The notes beneath the pieces were generated by a model, which was given only the letters and a program-made list of their open reading frames with translations, did not search any database and was not told where the DNA came from. From contig NZ_JAGGRI010000023.1 of the NCBI RefSeq assembly GCF_018612875.1, positions 83,031-147,030 of the forward strand: a DNA stretch of 64,000 bases, in the 5' to 3' direction. Source of the stretch: Lysobacter sp. ISL-50 (GTDB taxonomy: Bacteria > Pseudomonadota > Gammaproteobacteria > Xanthomonadales > Xanthomonadaceae). A program made the translations under genes and the position numbers. Positions 28,770-38,657 of this stretch are shown here, in pieces; the stretch's first letter is position 1; each line of letters begins with the position of its first letter.

Positions 28770-30059
28770 CTACTGCAACTCGCGCAAATCCAGCCGCCGC
28801 AATTTCGGCGCCAGTTTCGCCGTCGCCCCGACCACGGCCAGGGTCATGCAGCCGCCGAAGATCACCGACGGCACCAGGCCCATCAGCTTGGCCGCCAGGC
28901 CCGATTCGAACGCGCCCAGCTCGTTGGACGAGCCGATGAAGATGCCGTTGATCGACGACACCCGCCCGCGCATCTCGTCCGGAGTGGACAACTGCAGGAT
29001 GGTCGAACGCAGCACCACCGACACCCCGTCGCACATGCCCGACAGCATCAGCATCGCCGCCGACAGCCAGAAACTGCGCGACAAGGCGAAGCCGATGATG
29101 CACAGGCCGAACCCGGCCACGGCGTACAGCAGCAGGCGCCCGGTGTTCTTCTGCGGCGGGTGCCGGGCCAGCCACAGCCCTATCAGCACCGCGCCGGCGG
29201 CCGGCGCCGCGCGCAGCACGCCGAGGGCTTCCGGGCCGTAGTGCAGGACGTCGTGGATGAACGCCGGCAGCAGCGCCACCGCGCCGCCGAACAGCACCGA
29301 GAACATGTCCAGCGCCTGCGCGCCGAGCACGACCTGATTGTTGAAGACGAAACGCAGGCCTTCGCCGATGCTCTTGAACACCGGCGCGCGCTCGGCCTGC
29401 GGCGGCGGCTCGGTCACGCGCAGGGTGATGATCGCGATCGCGGCGGCCAGGGCGAAACCGGCGGCGACCAGATAGGCCGAAGTCTTGCCGCCCCAGGCCA
29501 CCAGCGCGCCGCCCAGCGCCGGGCCCAGCACCAGCCCGGTCTGCATGACCACGCTGCTGATGCCCGAGCCGCGCGCGAAGTGCTCGCGCTTGAGCACGCG
29601 CGCGAACAGCGACATGTACACCGGCGACAGGAACGCGCGGACCACGCCGTTGATCGCGATCGCCGTGTAGATGGTCAGGGTGGAGAAGCCGAAACCGCCG
29701 GCGGGCAGCACGACGCCGGCGACGCCGGCCAGCATCAGCGTGGTCAGCAGCAGGCCCAGGCAGGCGAACATGCCCAGCTTGCGCCGCGGCAGATGATCGA
29801 CCGCGTAGCCGGCGAACAGGGCGAAGCAGAAGTAGGGAATGACTTCGGTGAGCCCGATCAGGCCCAGCGCGAACGGATCGCGGGTGATCTCGTAGACGTG
29901 CCAGCCGACCGTGACCGCGACGATCTGGTACGACAGCATCGCCAGCAGGCGATAGACCAGCAGCCCCGCGAACCCGGGATTGCGCAGCAGGTGCGAGGCG
30001 CTGATCGGGGTGGGGCCGCTCGCGGCGCCGGGTTCGGCGCGGACGGCGTTCTCGTTCAC
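28770..30059 (-). CDS. MFS transporter (EntS-like, MFS_3)
   Basis: 429 residues with about twelve hydrophobic segments. LLRNPGFAGLLVYRLLAMLSYQIVAVTVGWHVYEIT at the N-terminus and DHLPRRKLGM after the second helix match the EntS/MFS_3 group of exporters, of which EntS exports enterobactin. No siderophore genes are near, so the substrate is unknown. The start is GTG 30059, inside the sufE stop (GTGA); a longer reading frame upstream runs over sufE and is rejected. It is last in the cysS-sufE-MFS operon. Confidence 0.85.
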   Translation of the reverse strand: MNENAVRAEPGAASGPTPISASHLLRNPGFAGLLVYRLLAMLSYQIVAVTVGWHVYEITRDPFALGLIGLTEVIPYFCFALFAGYAVDHLPRRKLGMFACLGLLLTTLMLAGVAGVVLPAGGFGFSTLTIYTAIAINGVVRAFLSPVYMSLFARVLKREHFARGSGISSVVMQTGLVLGPALGGALVAWGGKTSAYLVAAGFALAAAIAIITLRVTEPPPQAERAPVFKSIGEGLRFVFNNQVVLGAQALDMFSVLFGGAVALLPAFIHDVLHYGPEALGVLRAAPAAGAVLIGLWLARHPPQKNTGRLLLYAVAGFGLCIIGFALSRSFWLSAAMLMLSGMCDGVSVVLRSTILQLSTPDEMRGRVSSINGIFIGSSNELGAFESGLAAKLMGLVPSVIFGGCMTLAVVGATAKLAPKLRRLDLRELQ

Positions 30060-30505
30060 AGCCGGCGCTGCGCCTGTTCGCGAATGAAGGCCAGCAACGA
30101 GGCCAGACCGTTGTTGCGGGTCGGCGAGAGGTGCTTGGCCAGGCCGATGTCGGCGATGTAGTCGGCCTGGGTGGCGACGATTTCGACCGCGCTGCGGCCC
30201 GAATACACGCGCAGGGCCAGATAGATCAGGCCCGAGACGATGGCCGAATCGCTGATGGCGTGGAAGGTGAGGTGGCTGGCGTCGCCTTCGACCACGATCC
30301 ACACCATCGACTGGCAGCCCAGCAGGCGGTGTTCTTCCGTTTTCCATTCCGCCGGCAGGTCCGGCAGCTTGCGGCCGAGGTCGATCAGGTACTGATAGCG
30401 CTCGGACCAGTCGCCGAAGAACGCGAACTCGTCACGGATCGCCGCCTGCGCCTGCGCGGCGCTGGCTTCGATCGGGAACGGCGAGGCGAGGGCGGTGGCG
30501 TTCAT
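30056..30505 (-). CDS. sufE: Cysteine desulfuration protein SufE
   Basis: 149 residues. Accepts persulfide sulfur from a SufS/CsdA desulfurase through the conserved Cys64 in [27 protein letters not shown] and the C-terminal [16 protein letters not shown] are family signatures. It overlaps cysS by ATGA. The pairing with cysteinyl-tRNA synthetase joins two users of cysteine. Confidence 0.93.
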   Translation of the reverse strand: MNATALASPFPIEASAAQAQAAIRDEFAFFGDWSERYQYLIDLGRKLPDLPAEWKTEEHRLLGCQSMVWIVVEGDASHLTFHAISDSAIVSGLIYLALRVYSGRSAVEIVATQADYIADIGLAKHLSPTRNNGLASLLAFIREQAQRRL

Positions 30506-31875
30506 CGCGAACGCTTCCAGCGCACGCCGGCCGGCGTGTCTTCCAGCAGGATGCCTTCATCGGCGAGTTGCTGGCGGATGGCGTCGGCGCGGGCGAAATC
30601 GCGCGCCTTCTTGGCCGCGTTGCGTTCATCGACCAGAGCCTGGATGCGCGCGTCGTCGCCTTCCGCCGTCGCGCCGGAGAACCACGCGGCCGGGTCTTGC
30701 TGCAGCAGGCCCAGGGCCAGGCCGGCGCCGAGCAGATCGCGCTTGAGCCGCGATTGTTCGGCCGGATCGGTGGCCTTGCGGGCGTCGCCGGCGATGCGCG
30801 CCAGCTCGGCCAGCGCGCGCGGGGTGTTGAGATCGTCTTCGAGCGCGGTTTCCACGCTGTCGGGAATGGCGACAGCGCCGGCGTCGACGCCGGCCAGATC
30901 GCGCAACGTGCCGTACAGGCGTTCGAGCGTGCGCGTGCACTGCTCGATCAAACCGTCCGACCACTCCAGCGGCTGCCGGTAATGCGCCGACAGCAGGGCG
31001 TAGCGCAGGACTTCCGGAGGATATTGCGCGATCAGATCGTGGATCTTCTGAATGTTGCCGACCGACTTCGACATCTTGCCGCCGTCGAAATTGAGCATGC
31101 CATTGTGCAGCCACCAGCGCGCGAACACCTTGCCGCCATGCGCGCACTCGCTTTGCGCGATCTCGTTCTCGTGGTGCGGGAACTGCAGATCGACGCCGCC
31201 GGCGTGGATGTCGATGGTCTCGCCCAGGTGCGCGGCGGCCATAGCCGAGCATTCGATGTGCCAGCCCGGACGGCCGCGGCCCCAGGGCGACGGCCAGCCG
31301 GGAAGCTCCTCGCTGGAGGGCTTCCACAACACGAAATCGCCCGCATCGCGCTTGTAGGGCGCGACTTCGACCCGCGCGCCGGCGCGCATGTCTTCGATGT
31401 CGCGGCGCGAAAGCTTGCCGTAGCCGTCGAAACTGGCGATCGAGAACAGCACGTGCTGCTCGGCCTCGTAGGCGTGGCCGCTTTCGATCAGGCGCCCGAT
31501 CATCGCCACGATTTCGCCGATATGCGCGGTCGCGGCCGGCTCCAGGTCCGGCGGCCGCACGCCGAGCGCGGCCATGTCCTCGCGGTAGGCGGCGGCGAAG
31601 CGGTCGGTGATGGCCGAGATCGGCACGCCTTGCTCGGCCGCGGCGGCGTTGATCTTGTCGTCTACGTCGGTGATGTTGCGCGCATAGGCCAGCGCGCCGT
31701 AGCGCCGGCGCAGCAGGTCGGCGAGCACGCCGAACACCACCGGGCCACGCGCGTTGCCGATATGGACGTAGTTGTAGACCGTGGGGCCGCAGACATACAT
31801 CGTCGGGCGCGAGGGGTCCAGCGGCTGGAACGGTTCGACCTGTCGCGACAGGCTGTTGTAGAGATGCAGGCTCAT
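30502..31875 (-). CDS. cysS: Cysteinyl-tRNA synthetase
   Basis: 457 residues, standard length (E. coli 461). Class I signatures: [18 protein letters not shown] (zinc Cys and HIGN) and [23 protein letters not shown] and [12 protein letters not shown] supply the remaining zinc ligands. The start [16 protein letters not shown] fits the family; an upstream ATG in MNPTPSLLS would add nine residues. It heads the operon with sufE and the MFS gene. The divergent gap 31876-32166 shows no sure promoter. Confidence 0.97.
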   Translation of the reverse strand: MSLHLYNSLSRQVEPFQPLDPSRPTMYVCGPTVYNYVHIGNARGPVVFGVLADLLRRRYGALAYARNITDVDDKINAAAAEQGVPISAITDRFAAAYREDMAALGVRPPDLEPAATAHIGEIVAMIGRLIESGHAYEAEQHVLFSIASFDGYGKLSRRDIEDMRAGARVEVAPYKRDAGDFVLWKPSSEELPGWPSPWGRGRPGWHIECSAMAAAHLGETIDIHAGGVDLQFPHHENEIAQSECAHGGKVFARWWLHNGMLNFDGGKMSKSVGNIQKIHDLIAQYPPEVLRYALLSAHYRQPLEWSDGLIEQCTRTLERLYGTLRDLAGVDAGAVAIPDSVETALEDDLNTPRALAELARIAGDARKATDPAEQSRLKRDLLGAGLALGLLQQDPAAWFSGATAEGDDARIQALVDERNAAKKARDFARADAIRQQLADEGILLEDTPAGVRWKRSR

Positions 31876-32166
31876 GGATAGAAGGCTTGGGGTCGGGTTC
31901 ATTCTAGCGGCCGTAAGTGTTCGCGGACGCGGCGGCGGACGAATATTCCGCCCGGACGCGGCAATTCGACGAAACCCGGCGGCCCTCGCCGCGTTATCGC
32001 CGCCGGCCCGGGCACGAAGCGGCCGCGCAGACCGGCGCCGACCGGGCCTGATATCCGGGGCGCGCGGCGAGCCCATCGCCAGCAAGGACGGGGCCTAAAG
32101 GCGGGATTCAGGCCGTGAGCGGACACTGCTCTTACACTTTATTCACAGTTCCCACTCGCGAGCCCG

Positions 32167-32637
32167 ATGAACCGAATCGCCCTGCAGGTCTCGATCCTGG
32201 TGCTGACCGGCGCTGCGGCGGTCCTGTGGACGAAGCCGGCGGCGGCGCAGCAGCACACGGTGATCCAGGCCGAAAACGTGCGTTTCGACTACGCCCAGGT
32301 GCTGCGAGTGACCCCGGTCTACCAGACGTTGCGCGCCACCACGGTGGAACAACAATGTGATCCCGAGCCCACCGGCAAGGCCGATTCGCGCCTGTCGCGC
32401 GTGGTCGGCGCGGTGCGCGAAGCCCTGGGCCGCGAGCGCGACCCCAAGCCCAGCACCGGCGAGAACTGCCGCCCGGTGCCGGTGGAGCGCGAATTCCGCC
32501 GCCCGATCGCCTATGACGTGGACTACGTCTACAAGGGCAGCCGGTTCCGCTCGCGCCTGCCCGAAGACCCGGGCAACAAGCTCAAGGTCCGGGTCGCGGT
32601 GACCCCGGTCATCGCCCCGATCAGCACCTCGCGCTGA
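32167..32637 (+). CDS. Exported protein resembling the ends of YcfJ/17-kDa glycine-zipper proteins, without the zipper
   Basis: 156 residues with a signal peptide (IALQVSILVLTGAAAVLWTKPAAAQQ). After it, FDYAQVLRVTPVYQTLRATTVEQQC resembles the start of YcfJ-like envelope proteins, and IAYDVDYVYKGSRFRSRLPEDPGNKLKVRVAVTPV resembles their C-terminal domain. The glycine-zipper membrane segment that normally lies between is replaced by a charged stretch (SRLSRVVGAVREALGRERD). It is probably periplasmic. Function unknown. It is 395 bases before argF' with a terminator between. Confidence 0.65.
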   Translation: MNRIALQVSILVLTGAAAVLWTKPAAAQQHTVIQAENVRFDYAQVLRVTPVYQTLRATTVEQQCDPEPTGKADSRLSRVVGAVREALGRERDPKPSTGENCRPVPVEREFRRPIAYDVDYVYKGSRFRSRLPEDPGNKLKVRVAVTPVIAPISTSR

Positions 32638-32717
32638 GCGCCGCCTGCCGCGGGGTTCGCGTTTCCGCCCTTCGCGGCTTGCGCCCCGGCCCCGTGCATG
32701 CGAGCATTCGCGGCCTC

Positions 32718-32822
32718 ATGAACCCGAACTACGCCGACGCCGATATCCTGACCTCCGCCTACATGGCGGCGGGCATGACCTCGCGCGCGCGCCGACCGTT
32801 GCCCTGCCAATCCGCTGGGTGA
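32718..32822 (+). CDS. Putative 34-residue leader peptide upstream of argF'
   Basis: ATG 32718 to TGA 32820-32822. Near its end the codons CGC-GCG-CGC-CGA give Arg-Ala-Arg-Arg (codons 23-26). The final codons contain GCTGGG (32814-32819), complementary to CCCAGC in the left arm of the downstream terminator. There is no clear Shine-Dalgarno; a 7-codon frame starting ATG 32698 ends inside this ATG (ATGA), and an in-frame GTG lies at 32694. It may be real only as a regulatory reading frame, or be chance. Confidence 0.3.
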   Translation: MNPNYADADILTSAYMAAGMTSRARRPLPCQSAG

Positions 32823-32863
32823 CGGCGCTCGCCGTCGTTCGTGTAACAAGCTGCACACACGAG

Positions 32864-32890
32864 AAGCCCAGCCTAGCGCTGGGCTTTTTT
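32864..32890 (+). terminator. Intrinsic terminator / possible attenuator before argF'
   Basis: AAGCCCAGC pairs with GCTGGGCTT around CTAGC, followed by further T. It lies after the upstream small gene and 143 bases before the argF' start. A separate hairpin GACGGC-GCTC-GCCGTC occupies 32821-32836. Confidence 0.75.
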
Positions 32891-32900
32891 GTTTTTCGGC

Positions 32901-33029
32901 TCGGGAATCGGGAATGGGGAATCGGGAATCGTCAAAACAGGATCGACGTCCCCCAGTTCTCCTCGCGATTTCCACGCCAACGCCGTTGCCCGCTGTTCCC
33001 ATTCCCGATTCCCTATTCCCGACTCCCGA
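32901..33029. repeat. 31-bp inverted repeat made of heptamers, ending at the argF' start codon
   Basis: Left arm 32901-32931 (four GGGAATC-type units) and right arm 32999-33029 (four ATTCCC-type units) match at 28 of 31 positions around a 67-base loop. The right arm ends 3 bases before ATG 33033 and occupies the place of a Shine-Dalgarno. Confidence 0.9.
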
Positions 33030-33032
33030 AAA

Positions 33033-34040
33033 ATGACCAAGCACTTCCTCAACACCCAGGACTGGTCGCGCGCCGACCTCGACGCGCTGCTCGCGCAGGC
33101 CGCTGTGTTCAAGCGCAGCAAGCTCGGCGATCAGCTCAAGGGCAAATCGATCGCGCTGGTGTTCTTCAACCCGTCGATGCGCACCCGCACCAGCTTCGAG
33201 CTGGGCGCGTTCCAGCTCGGCGGCCATGCGGTGGTGTTGCAGCCGGGCAAGGACGCGTGGCCGATCGAGTTCGATCTGGGCACGGTGATGGACGGCGATA
33301 CCGAAGAGCACATCGCCGAAGTGGCCAAGGTGCTGGGCCGTTACGTCGATCTGATCGGCGTGCGCGCGTTCCCGAAGTTCGTCGACTGGGCCACTGACCG
33401 CCAGGACAAAGTGCTGGCCAGCTTCGCCAGGTATTCGCCGGTGCCGGTCATCAACATGGAGACCATCACCCATCCCTGCCAGGAGCTGGCGCACGCGCTG
33501 GCGCTGCAGGAGCATTTCGGCACCAGCGATCTGCGCGGCAAGAAGTACGTGCTGACCTGGACCTATCACCCCAAGCCGCTCAACACCGCGGTGGCCAACT
33601 CGGCGCTGACCATCGCCACGCGCCTGGGGATGGACGTGACCTTGCTGTGCCCGACGCCGGAGTACGTGCTCGACGAGCGCTACATGGGCTGGGCCGAGCA
33701 GAACGTCGCGCAGAGCGGCGGCTCGCTCAAGATCAGCCACGACATCGAAAGCGCCTACACCGGCGCCGACGTGGTTTACGCCAAGAGCTGGGGCGCGTTG
33801 CCGTATTTCGGCAACTGGGGCCCGGAAAAGCCGATCCGCGACCGGTACAAGCACTTCATCGTCGACGAAGCCAAGATGGCGCTGACCAACAACGGCGTCT
33901 TCAGCCACTGCCTGCCGCTGCGCCGCAACGTCAAGGCCACCGACGGCGTGATGGATTCGCCGCAGTGCATCGCCATCGACGAAGCCGAGAACCGTCTGCA
34001 TGTGCAGAAGGCGATCATGGCCGCTTTGATGAAGCAGTAA
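33033..34040 (+). CDS. argF': N-acetylornithine carbamoyltransferase (AOTCase)
   Basis: 335 residues. Transfers carbamoyl phosphate to N-acetylornithine, giving acetylcitrulline, the xanthomonad variant of arginine synthesis. The phosphate-binding motif reads FNPSMRTRTSFE (SMRTRT rather than the STRTR of ordinary OTCases). HPCQELAHALAL and FSHCLPLRRNVKAT are present, the latter replacing HCLP-AxR. MTKHFLNTQDWS is the family N-terminus. No ribosome-binding site precedes ATG 33033; heptamer repeats occupy that place. First gene of the arginine cluster. Confidence 0.95.
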   Translation: MTKHFLNTQDWSRADLDALLAQAAVFKRSKLGDQLKGKSIALVFFNPSMRTRTSFELGAFQLGGHAVVLQPGKDAWPIEFDLGTVMDGDTEEHIAEVAKVLGRYVDLIGVRAFPKFVDWATDRQDKVLASFARYSPVPVINMETITHPCQELAHALALQEHFGTSDLRGKKYVLTWTYHPKPLNTAVANSALTIATRLGMDVTLLCPTPEYVLDERYMGWAEQNVAQSGGSLKISHDIESAYTGADVVYAKSWGALPYFGNWGPEKPIRDRYKHFIVDEAKMALTNNGVFSHCLPLRRNVKATDGVMDSPQCIAIDEAENRLHVQKAIMAALMKQ

Positions 34041-34050
34041 TTCCTTTACT

Positions 34051-34160
34051 CCCTCTCCCGCTTGCGGGAGAGGGCAGGGGTGAGGGCACGCGACCTCGCC
34101 TCGAACCCACACCACTTCCGCTTGCCCCCACCCCAACCCTCCCCCGCAAGCGGGGGAGGG
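34051..34160. repeat. Paired inverted REP element between argF' and argG
   Basis: CCCTCTCCCGC/GCGGGAGAGGG palindrome at its left end and CCTCCCCCGC/GCGGGGGAGG at its right end, with GGGGTGAGGG and CCCCACCCC between. Same family as 28636-28741. Confidence 0.85.
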
Positions 34161-34188
34161 AGCCAAACAGAACAGAGACTTTCCGAAC

Positions 34189-35385
34189 ATGAGCAAAGAC
34201 ATAGTCCTCGCCTTCTCCGGCGGCCTCGACACCAGCTTCTGCGTGCCCTACCTGCAAGAGCGCGGCTGGGCCGTGCACACCGTGTTCGCCGACACCGGCG
34301 GCGTGGACGCGGAAGAGCGCGCTTTCATCGAGCAGCGCGCGGCCGAGCTGGGCGTCGCCAGCCACGTCACCATCGACGGCGGCCCGGCGATCTGGTCGGG
34401 CTTCGTCAAACCCTTCGTCTGGGCCGGCGAGGGCTATCAGGGCCAGTATCCGTTGCTGGTGTCGGACCGTTACCTGATCGTCGAAGCCGCGCTCAAGCGC
34501 GCCGACGAACTGGGCTGCAAGGTCATCGCCCACGGCTGCACCGGCATGGGCAACGACCAGGTGCGTTTCGACCTGGCGGTGAAGGCGCTGGGCGATTACG
34601 AAATCGTCGCGCCGATCCGCGAAATCCAGAAAGAACACACCGAAGTGCGCGCCTACGAGCAGAAGTATCTCGAAGACCGCGGCTTCGGCGTGCGCGCCAA
34701 GCAGAAGGCCTACACCATCAACGAAAACCTGCTCGGCCTGACCATGTCCGGCGGCGAGATCGATCGCTGGCAGGCGCCGGGCGAGGGCGCGGTGGGCTGG
34801 TGCAAGCCGCGTGCGCAGTGGCCGAGCGAAGCGCTCAAGGTCACGATCACGTTCGAGAACGGCGAAGCGGTCGCCTTGAACGGAGAGGCCATCGCAGGCC
34901 ATGTGTTGCTCGCTAAGCTCAACGGGCTTTTTGCTCAGTACGGCGTTGGCCGCGGCCTGTACACCGGCGACACCACCATCGGCCTGAAGGGCCGCATCAT
35001 CTTCGAAGCGCCGGGCCTGATCGCGCTGCTGACCGCGCATCGCGCGCTGGAAGAAGCGGTGCTGACCAAGCAGCAGAACCGCTTCAAGCCCGAAGTGGCG
35101 CGCAAGTGGGTCGAGCTGGTGTACGAAGGTTTCTTCCACGACCCGCTCAAGACCGACCTGGAAGCGTTCCTGGCCAGCTCGCAGTCCACCGTCAACGGCG
35201 AAGTGGTGCTGGAAACCAGCGGCGGCGTGGTCAACGCGGTCGCGGTGAATTCGCCGCACATCCTCAACGCCAAGGGCGCGACCTACGCCCAGGCGGCCGA
35301 CTGGGGCGTGGCCGAGGCCGAGGGCTTCATCAAATTGTTCGGAATGAGCAGCACGCTGTGGGCCGAGATCAATCGCAAGAATTGA
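34189..35385 (+). CDS. argG: Argininosuccinate synthase
   Basis: 398 residues. Joins citrulline and aspartate with ATP. The P-loop-like [11 protein letters not shown] is at residues 8-18, FADTGG and [14 protein letters not shown] are the nucleotide and substrate sites. The sequence is complete and intact. In this pathway citrulline is supplied by ArgE acting on acetylcitrulline. It is flanked by REP pairs on both sides. Confidence 0.97.
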   Translation: MSKDIVLAFSGGLDTSFCVPYLQERGWAVHTVFADTGGVDAEERAFIEQRAAELGVASHVTIDGGPAIWSGFVKPFVWAGEGYQGQYPLLVSDRYLIVEAALKRADELGCKVIAHGCTGMGNDQVRFDLAVKALGDYEIVAPIREIQKEHTEVRAYEQKYLEDRGFGVRAKQKAYTINENLLGLTMSGGEIDRWQAPGEGAVGWCKPRAQWPSEALKVTITFENGEAVALNGEAIAGHVLLAKLNGLFAQYGVGRGLYTGDTTIGLKGRIIFEAPGLIALLTAHRALEEAVLTKQQNRFKPEVARKWVELVYEGFFHDPLKTDLEAFLASSQSTVNGEVVLETSGGVVNAVAVNSPHILNAKGATYAQAADWGVAEAEGFIKLFGMSSTLWAEINRKN

Positions 35386-35399
35386 TTGATCGCGTAAAG

Positions 35400-35540
35400 C
35401 CCCTCTCTCGCGCAGCGGGAGAGGGGTTGGGGTGAGGGCGCGGAGCGCCGAAGGCGCAAGCTGCTTTTGCTGTTGTTTCCAGTTAAAGCAACGGCAAGAG
35501 CGCCCTCAACCTAACCCTCTCCCGCGCAGCGGGAGAGGGG
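35400..35540. repeat. Paired inverted REP element between argG and argE
   Basis: CCCTCTCTCGCGCAGCGGGA... at the left and CCCTCTCCCGCGCAGCGGGA... at the right, in opposite orientation relative to the GGGGTGAGGG and CCTAACCC segments. It sits at the 3' side of argG, 64 bases before argE. Confidence 0.8.
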
Positions 35541-35604
35541 ACTGAAAGCAAGCTGATTCATACCGCAGCCGAACCATCGCCAAGACCTGACGAGCCCCCA
35601 CTCC

Positions 35605-36696
35605 ATGCTCCCCGACGTCCTCAAGCACCTGCAGGCCCTGGTGTCCTACGACACCCGCAATCCGCCGCGCGATATCGGCACCGACGGCATTTTCGATTAC
35701 CTGCGCAGCCAGCTGAGCGGCTTCAATGTCGATGTGATCGATCACGGCGCCGGCGCGGTGTCGCTGTTCGCCGTGCGCGGCACGCCGCGCCGCTTGTTCA
35801 ACGTCCATCTGGACACCGTGCCGTCCTCGGAAGCCTGGAGCGCCGATCCGCACACGCTGCGGGTCACCGATGACCGCGCGATCGGCCTGGGTTCGTGCGA
35901 TATCAAGGGTGCCGCCGCCGGCCTGCTGGCCGCGGCCGCGGTCACCACGGGCGATGCCGCGTTCTTGTTCAGCACCGACGAAGAAGCCAACGACGCGCGC
36001 TGCATCGCCGGTTTTCTCGGCACCGATCACGGCTTCCTGGAAGCCATCGTGGCCGAGCCGACGATGTGCGAGGCGGTGCTGGCCCATCGCGGCATCAGCT
36101 CGGTGCAACTGCGCTTCCGCGGCGTCGCCGGCCACGCCTCCGGCGCCAATGCCATGCAGGCCAGCGCGCTGCATCAGGCGATCCGCTGGGGCGGCAAGGC
36201 GCTCGATCACGTCGAAGCGCAGTCGCACCAGCGCTTCGGCGGGCTCACCGGCCTGCGCTTCAATATCGGCCGCATCGAAGGCGGCATCAAGGCGAACATG
36301 ATCGCCTCCAGCGCCGATCTGCGCTTCGGTTTCCGCCCGCTGCCCTCGCAGTCCATCGACAGCCTGCACGAAGTGTTCGGCACGCTGATCGACGCCGGCG
36401 CGATCGAACGCTACGAAGAAACCTTTCGCGGCCCGCCGCTGCCGGCCGGCGATGTCGCCGCCGCCGAGGACCGCCGCCTGGAAGCGCGCGATCTGGCCGA
36501 CGCGCTGAACCTGCCGATCGGCAACGCGGTGGATTTCTGGACCGAAGCCTCGCTGTTCTCGGCCTCCGGCCTGACCTCGATTGTCTACGGCCCGGGCGAC
36601 ATCGCCCAGGCGCACACCGCCGACGAATGGGTCGCGCTGGAACAACTGCAACGTTACGCCGACGCCGTCGCGCGGATCATGGGGAGCAACGCGTAA
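35605..36696 (+). CDS. argE: N-acetylcitrulline/acetylornithine deacetylase (M20 family)
   Basis: 363 residues. A zinc-dependent deacetylase. Motifs: [10 protein letters not shown] (metal His and catalytic Asp), [12 protein letters not shown] (bridging Asp), FSTDEEAND (catalytic Glu pair) and [13 protein letters not shown]. With the AOTCase upstream, acetylcitrulline is the expected substrate. Its TAA shares one base with the argB ATG (TAATG), so the two are coupled. Confidence 0.92.
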   Translation: MLPDVLKHLQALVSYDTRNPPRDIGTDGIFDYLRSQLSGFNVDVIDHGAGAVSLFAVRGTPRRLFNVHLDTVPSSEAWSADPHTLRVTDDRAIGLGSCDIKGAAAGLLAAAAVTTGDAAFLFSTDEEANDARCIAGFLGTDHGFLEAIVAEPTMCEAVLAHRGISSVQLRFRGVAGHASGANAMQASALHQAIRWGGKALDHVEAQSHQRFGGLTGLRFNIGRIEGGIKANMIASSADLRFGFRPLPSQSIDSLHEVFGTLIDAGAIERYEETFRGPPLPAGDVAAAEDRRLEARDLADALNLPIGNAVDFWTEASLFSASGLTSIVYGPGDIAQAHTADEWVALEQLQRYADAVARIMGSNA

Positions 36697-38024
36697 TGAG
36701 CGTATCGATGGACAATCATCTGCAAACGCGCCAGACCATCGTGCGGTTGCTGTCGAGCATGGCCAGCGCGAAGGAAATCTCGCAGTACCTCAAGCGGTTT
36801 TCGCAACTCGATTCCAAGCGCTTCGCCGTGGTCAAGGTCGGCGGCGCGGTGCTGCGCGACGATCTGGCCGCGCTGACGTCATCGCTGGCGTTCCTGCAGG
36901 ACGTGGGCCTGACCCCGATCGTGATTCACGGCGCCGGCCCGCAGCTCGATGAAGAATTGTCGGCCGCCGGCATCGTCAAGCAGACCGTCAACGGCCTGCG
37001 CGTGACTTCGCCCGAGGCGCTGGCGATCGTGCGCCGCGTGTTCCAGGCGCAGAACCTCAAGCTGGTGGAAGCGCTGCAGTCCGGCGACGGCCGCGCCACC
37101 TCGATCATCTCCGGCGTGTTCGAAGCCGATTACCTCGACCGCGACACCTACGGCCTGGTCGGCGAGGTGAAGAAGGTCAATCTGGCGCCGATCGAAGCCA
37201 GCCTGCAGGCCGGTTCGATCCCGGTGATCGCCAGCCTCGGCGAAACCGCTGGCGGCCAGATCCTCAACGTCAACGCCGACTTCGCCGCGAACGAACTGGT
37301 GCAGGTGCTGCAGCCGTACAAGATCGTGTTCCTGACCGGCACCGGCGGCCTGCTCGACGACAGCGGCAAAGTCATCGATTCGATCAACCTGTCCACCGAG
37401 TACGAGCACTTGATCCAGCAGCCGTGGATCAACGGCGGCATGCGGGTCAAGATCGAGCAGATCAAGGATCTGCTGGATAAGTTGCCGCTGACCTCGTCGG
37501 TGTCGATCACCAAGCCGGCCGAGCTGGCGAAGGAATTGTTCACCCACAAAGGCTCGGGCACGCTGGTGCGGCGCGGCGAGCGCGTGCAGCAGGCGAAGGG
37601 TTGGGATCAACTCGATCGGGTGCGCCTGCGCTCGCTGATCGAGTCCGCGTTCGGGCGCAGGCTGGTCGATGACTATTTCGAGCGCACCACGCTCAAGCAG
37701 GCCTACGTCAGCGAGAACTATCGCGCCGCGGTGATTTTGATCGAAGCCGAAGGCCGCACCTATCTGGACAAGTTCGCGGTGCTCGACGACGCCCAGGGCG
37801 AAGGCCTCGGCCGCGCGGTGTGGCAGGTCATGCGCGAGCAGAATCCGAGCATTTTCTGGCGTTCGCGCCACGGCAACGCGGTCAATCCGTTCTATTACTC
37901 CGAGTCCGACGGCTGCCTCAAGCAGGAGAAGTGGAAGGTGTTCTGGTACGGCATGAACGGCTTCGACGAAATCGCCGCCTGCGTCGATTACTCCAGCCGC
38001 CGCGCGCCCACCCTGGAGGACTGA
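36696..38024 (+). CDS. argB: Bifunctional acetylglutamate kinase / N-acetylglutamate synthase
   Basis: 442 residues. The N-terminal ~285 residues are an amino-acid kinase domain ([54 protein letters not shown]). The C-terminal ~150 residues are a GNAT domain of the vertebrate-like NAGS type ([32 protein letters not shown] and FYYSESDGC). This fusion is known from Xanthomonas as NAGS-K, where one chain performs both of the first two steps. ATG 36696 overlaps the argE stop; MSVSMDN is the natural N-terminus. Confidence 0.94.
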   Translation: MSVSMDNHLQTRQTIVRLLSSMASAKEISQYLKRFSQLDSKRFAVVKVGGAVLRDDLAALTSSLAFLQDVGLTPIVIHGAGPQLDEELSAAGIVKQTVNGLRVTSPEALAIVRRVFQAQNLKLVEALQSGDGRATSIISGVFEADYLDRDTYGLVGEVKKVNLAPIEASLQAGSIPVIASLGETAGGQILNVNADFAANELVQVLQPYKIVFLTGTGGLLDDSGKVIDSINLSTEYEHLIQQPWINGGMRVKIEQIKDLLDKLPLTSSVSITKPAELAKELFTHKGSGTLVRRGERVQQAKGWDQLDRVRLRSLIESAFGRRLVDDYFERTTLKQAYVSENYRAAVILIEAEGRTYLDKFAVLDDAQGEGLGRAVWQVMREQNPSIFWRSRHGNAVNPFYYSESDGCLKQEKWKVFWYGMNGFDEIAACVDYSSRRAPTLED

Positions 38025-38027
38025 GCG

Positions 38028-38657
38028 ATGAGCGAACAGGCCCATGCCGCGTGGAGCGCGCAGCCGCGCCTGAGCGGCGAACACGTGACCTTGGAGCCGT
38101 TGAGCCGCGCCCACGCCGATGGTCTGCGCGCGGCGTTGGCCGGCGGCGAACTGGCGCAGGCCTGGTACACCAACGTGCCCGCGCCGGACGGCGTGGACGC
38201 CTACATCGACAGCGCGCTGGCGATGCAGGCCAAGGGCGCGGCCTGGGCCTTCGTCGTGCTCGACGCGGCCGGCGAGGTGGTCGGCAGCACGCGTTACTAC
38301 GATTTGGACCCGGCGGTGCCGCGCGTGCAGATCGGCTATACCTTCTATGCGCCGCGCGTTCAGCGCACCGGTTTGAACACTCAGGCCAAGTGGTTGCTGC
38401 TCGGCCACGCCTTCGAGAAGATGGGCTGCATCGCGGTCGGTTTCGAGACCAGTTGGTTCAACCTGGCCTCGCGCACCGCGATCGCGCGCCTGGGCGCCAA
38501 GCAGGACGGCGTGCTGCGCAACCATCGCCGTCACGCCGACGGCAGCGCGCGCGATACGGTCGCGTTTTCGATCATCGACAACGAATGGCCGGCGGTGAAG
38601 CGTAATCTGCAGTACAAACTGGACCGGCACGGCAATGGAGCGAGCACGCATGGCTAA
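38028..38657 (+). CDS. GNAT acetyltransferase, RimJ/RimL-like
   Basis: 209 residues. [23 protein letters not shown] is the start of the Acetyltransf_3 family; [69 protein letters not shown] is its acetyl-CoA binding core. Three bases after argB and overlapping argC, so it is part of the operon. A role in arginine synthesis is possible, since acetyl groups cycle here, but NAGS is already encoded by argB; more likely a protein or metabolite acetyltransferase. Confidence 0.82.
   Translation: MSEQAHAAWSAQPRLSGEHVTLEPLSRAHADGLRAALAGGELAQAWYTNVPAPDGVDAYIDSALAMQAKGAAWAFVVLDAAGEVVGSTRYYDLDPAVPRVQIGYTFYAPRVQRTGLNTQAKWLLLGHAFEKMGCIAVGFETSWFNLASRTAIARLGAKQDGVLRNHRRHADGSARDTVAFSIIDNEWPAVKRNLQYKLDRHGNGASTHG

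Noticed and set aside
30060..30347. N-terminal extension of the MFS transporter
   Set aside because: It reads sufE out of frame; GTG 30059 overlapping the sufE stop is the natural start.
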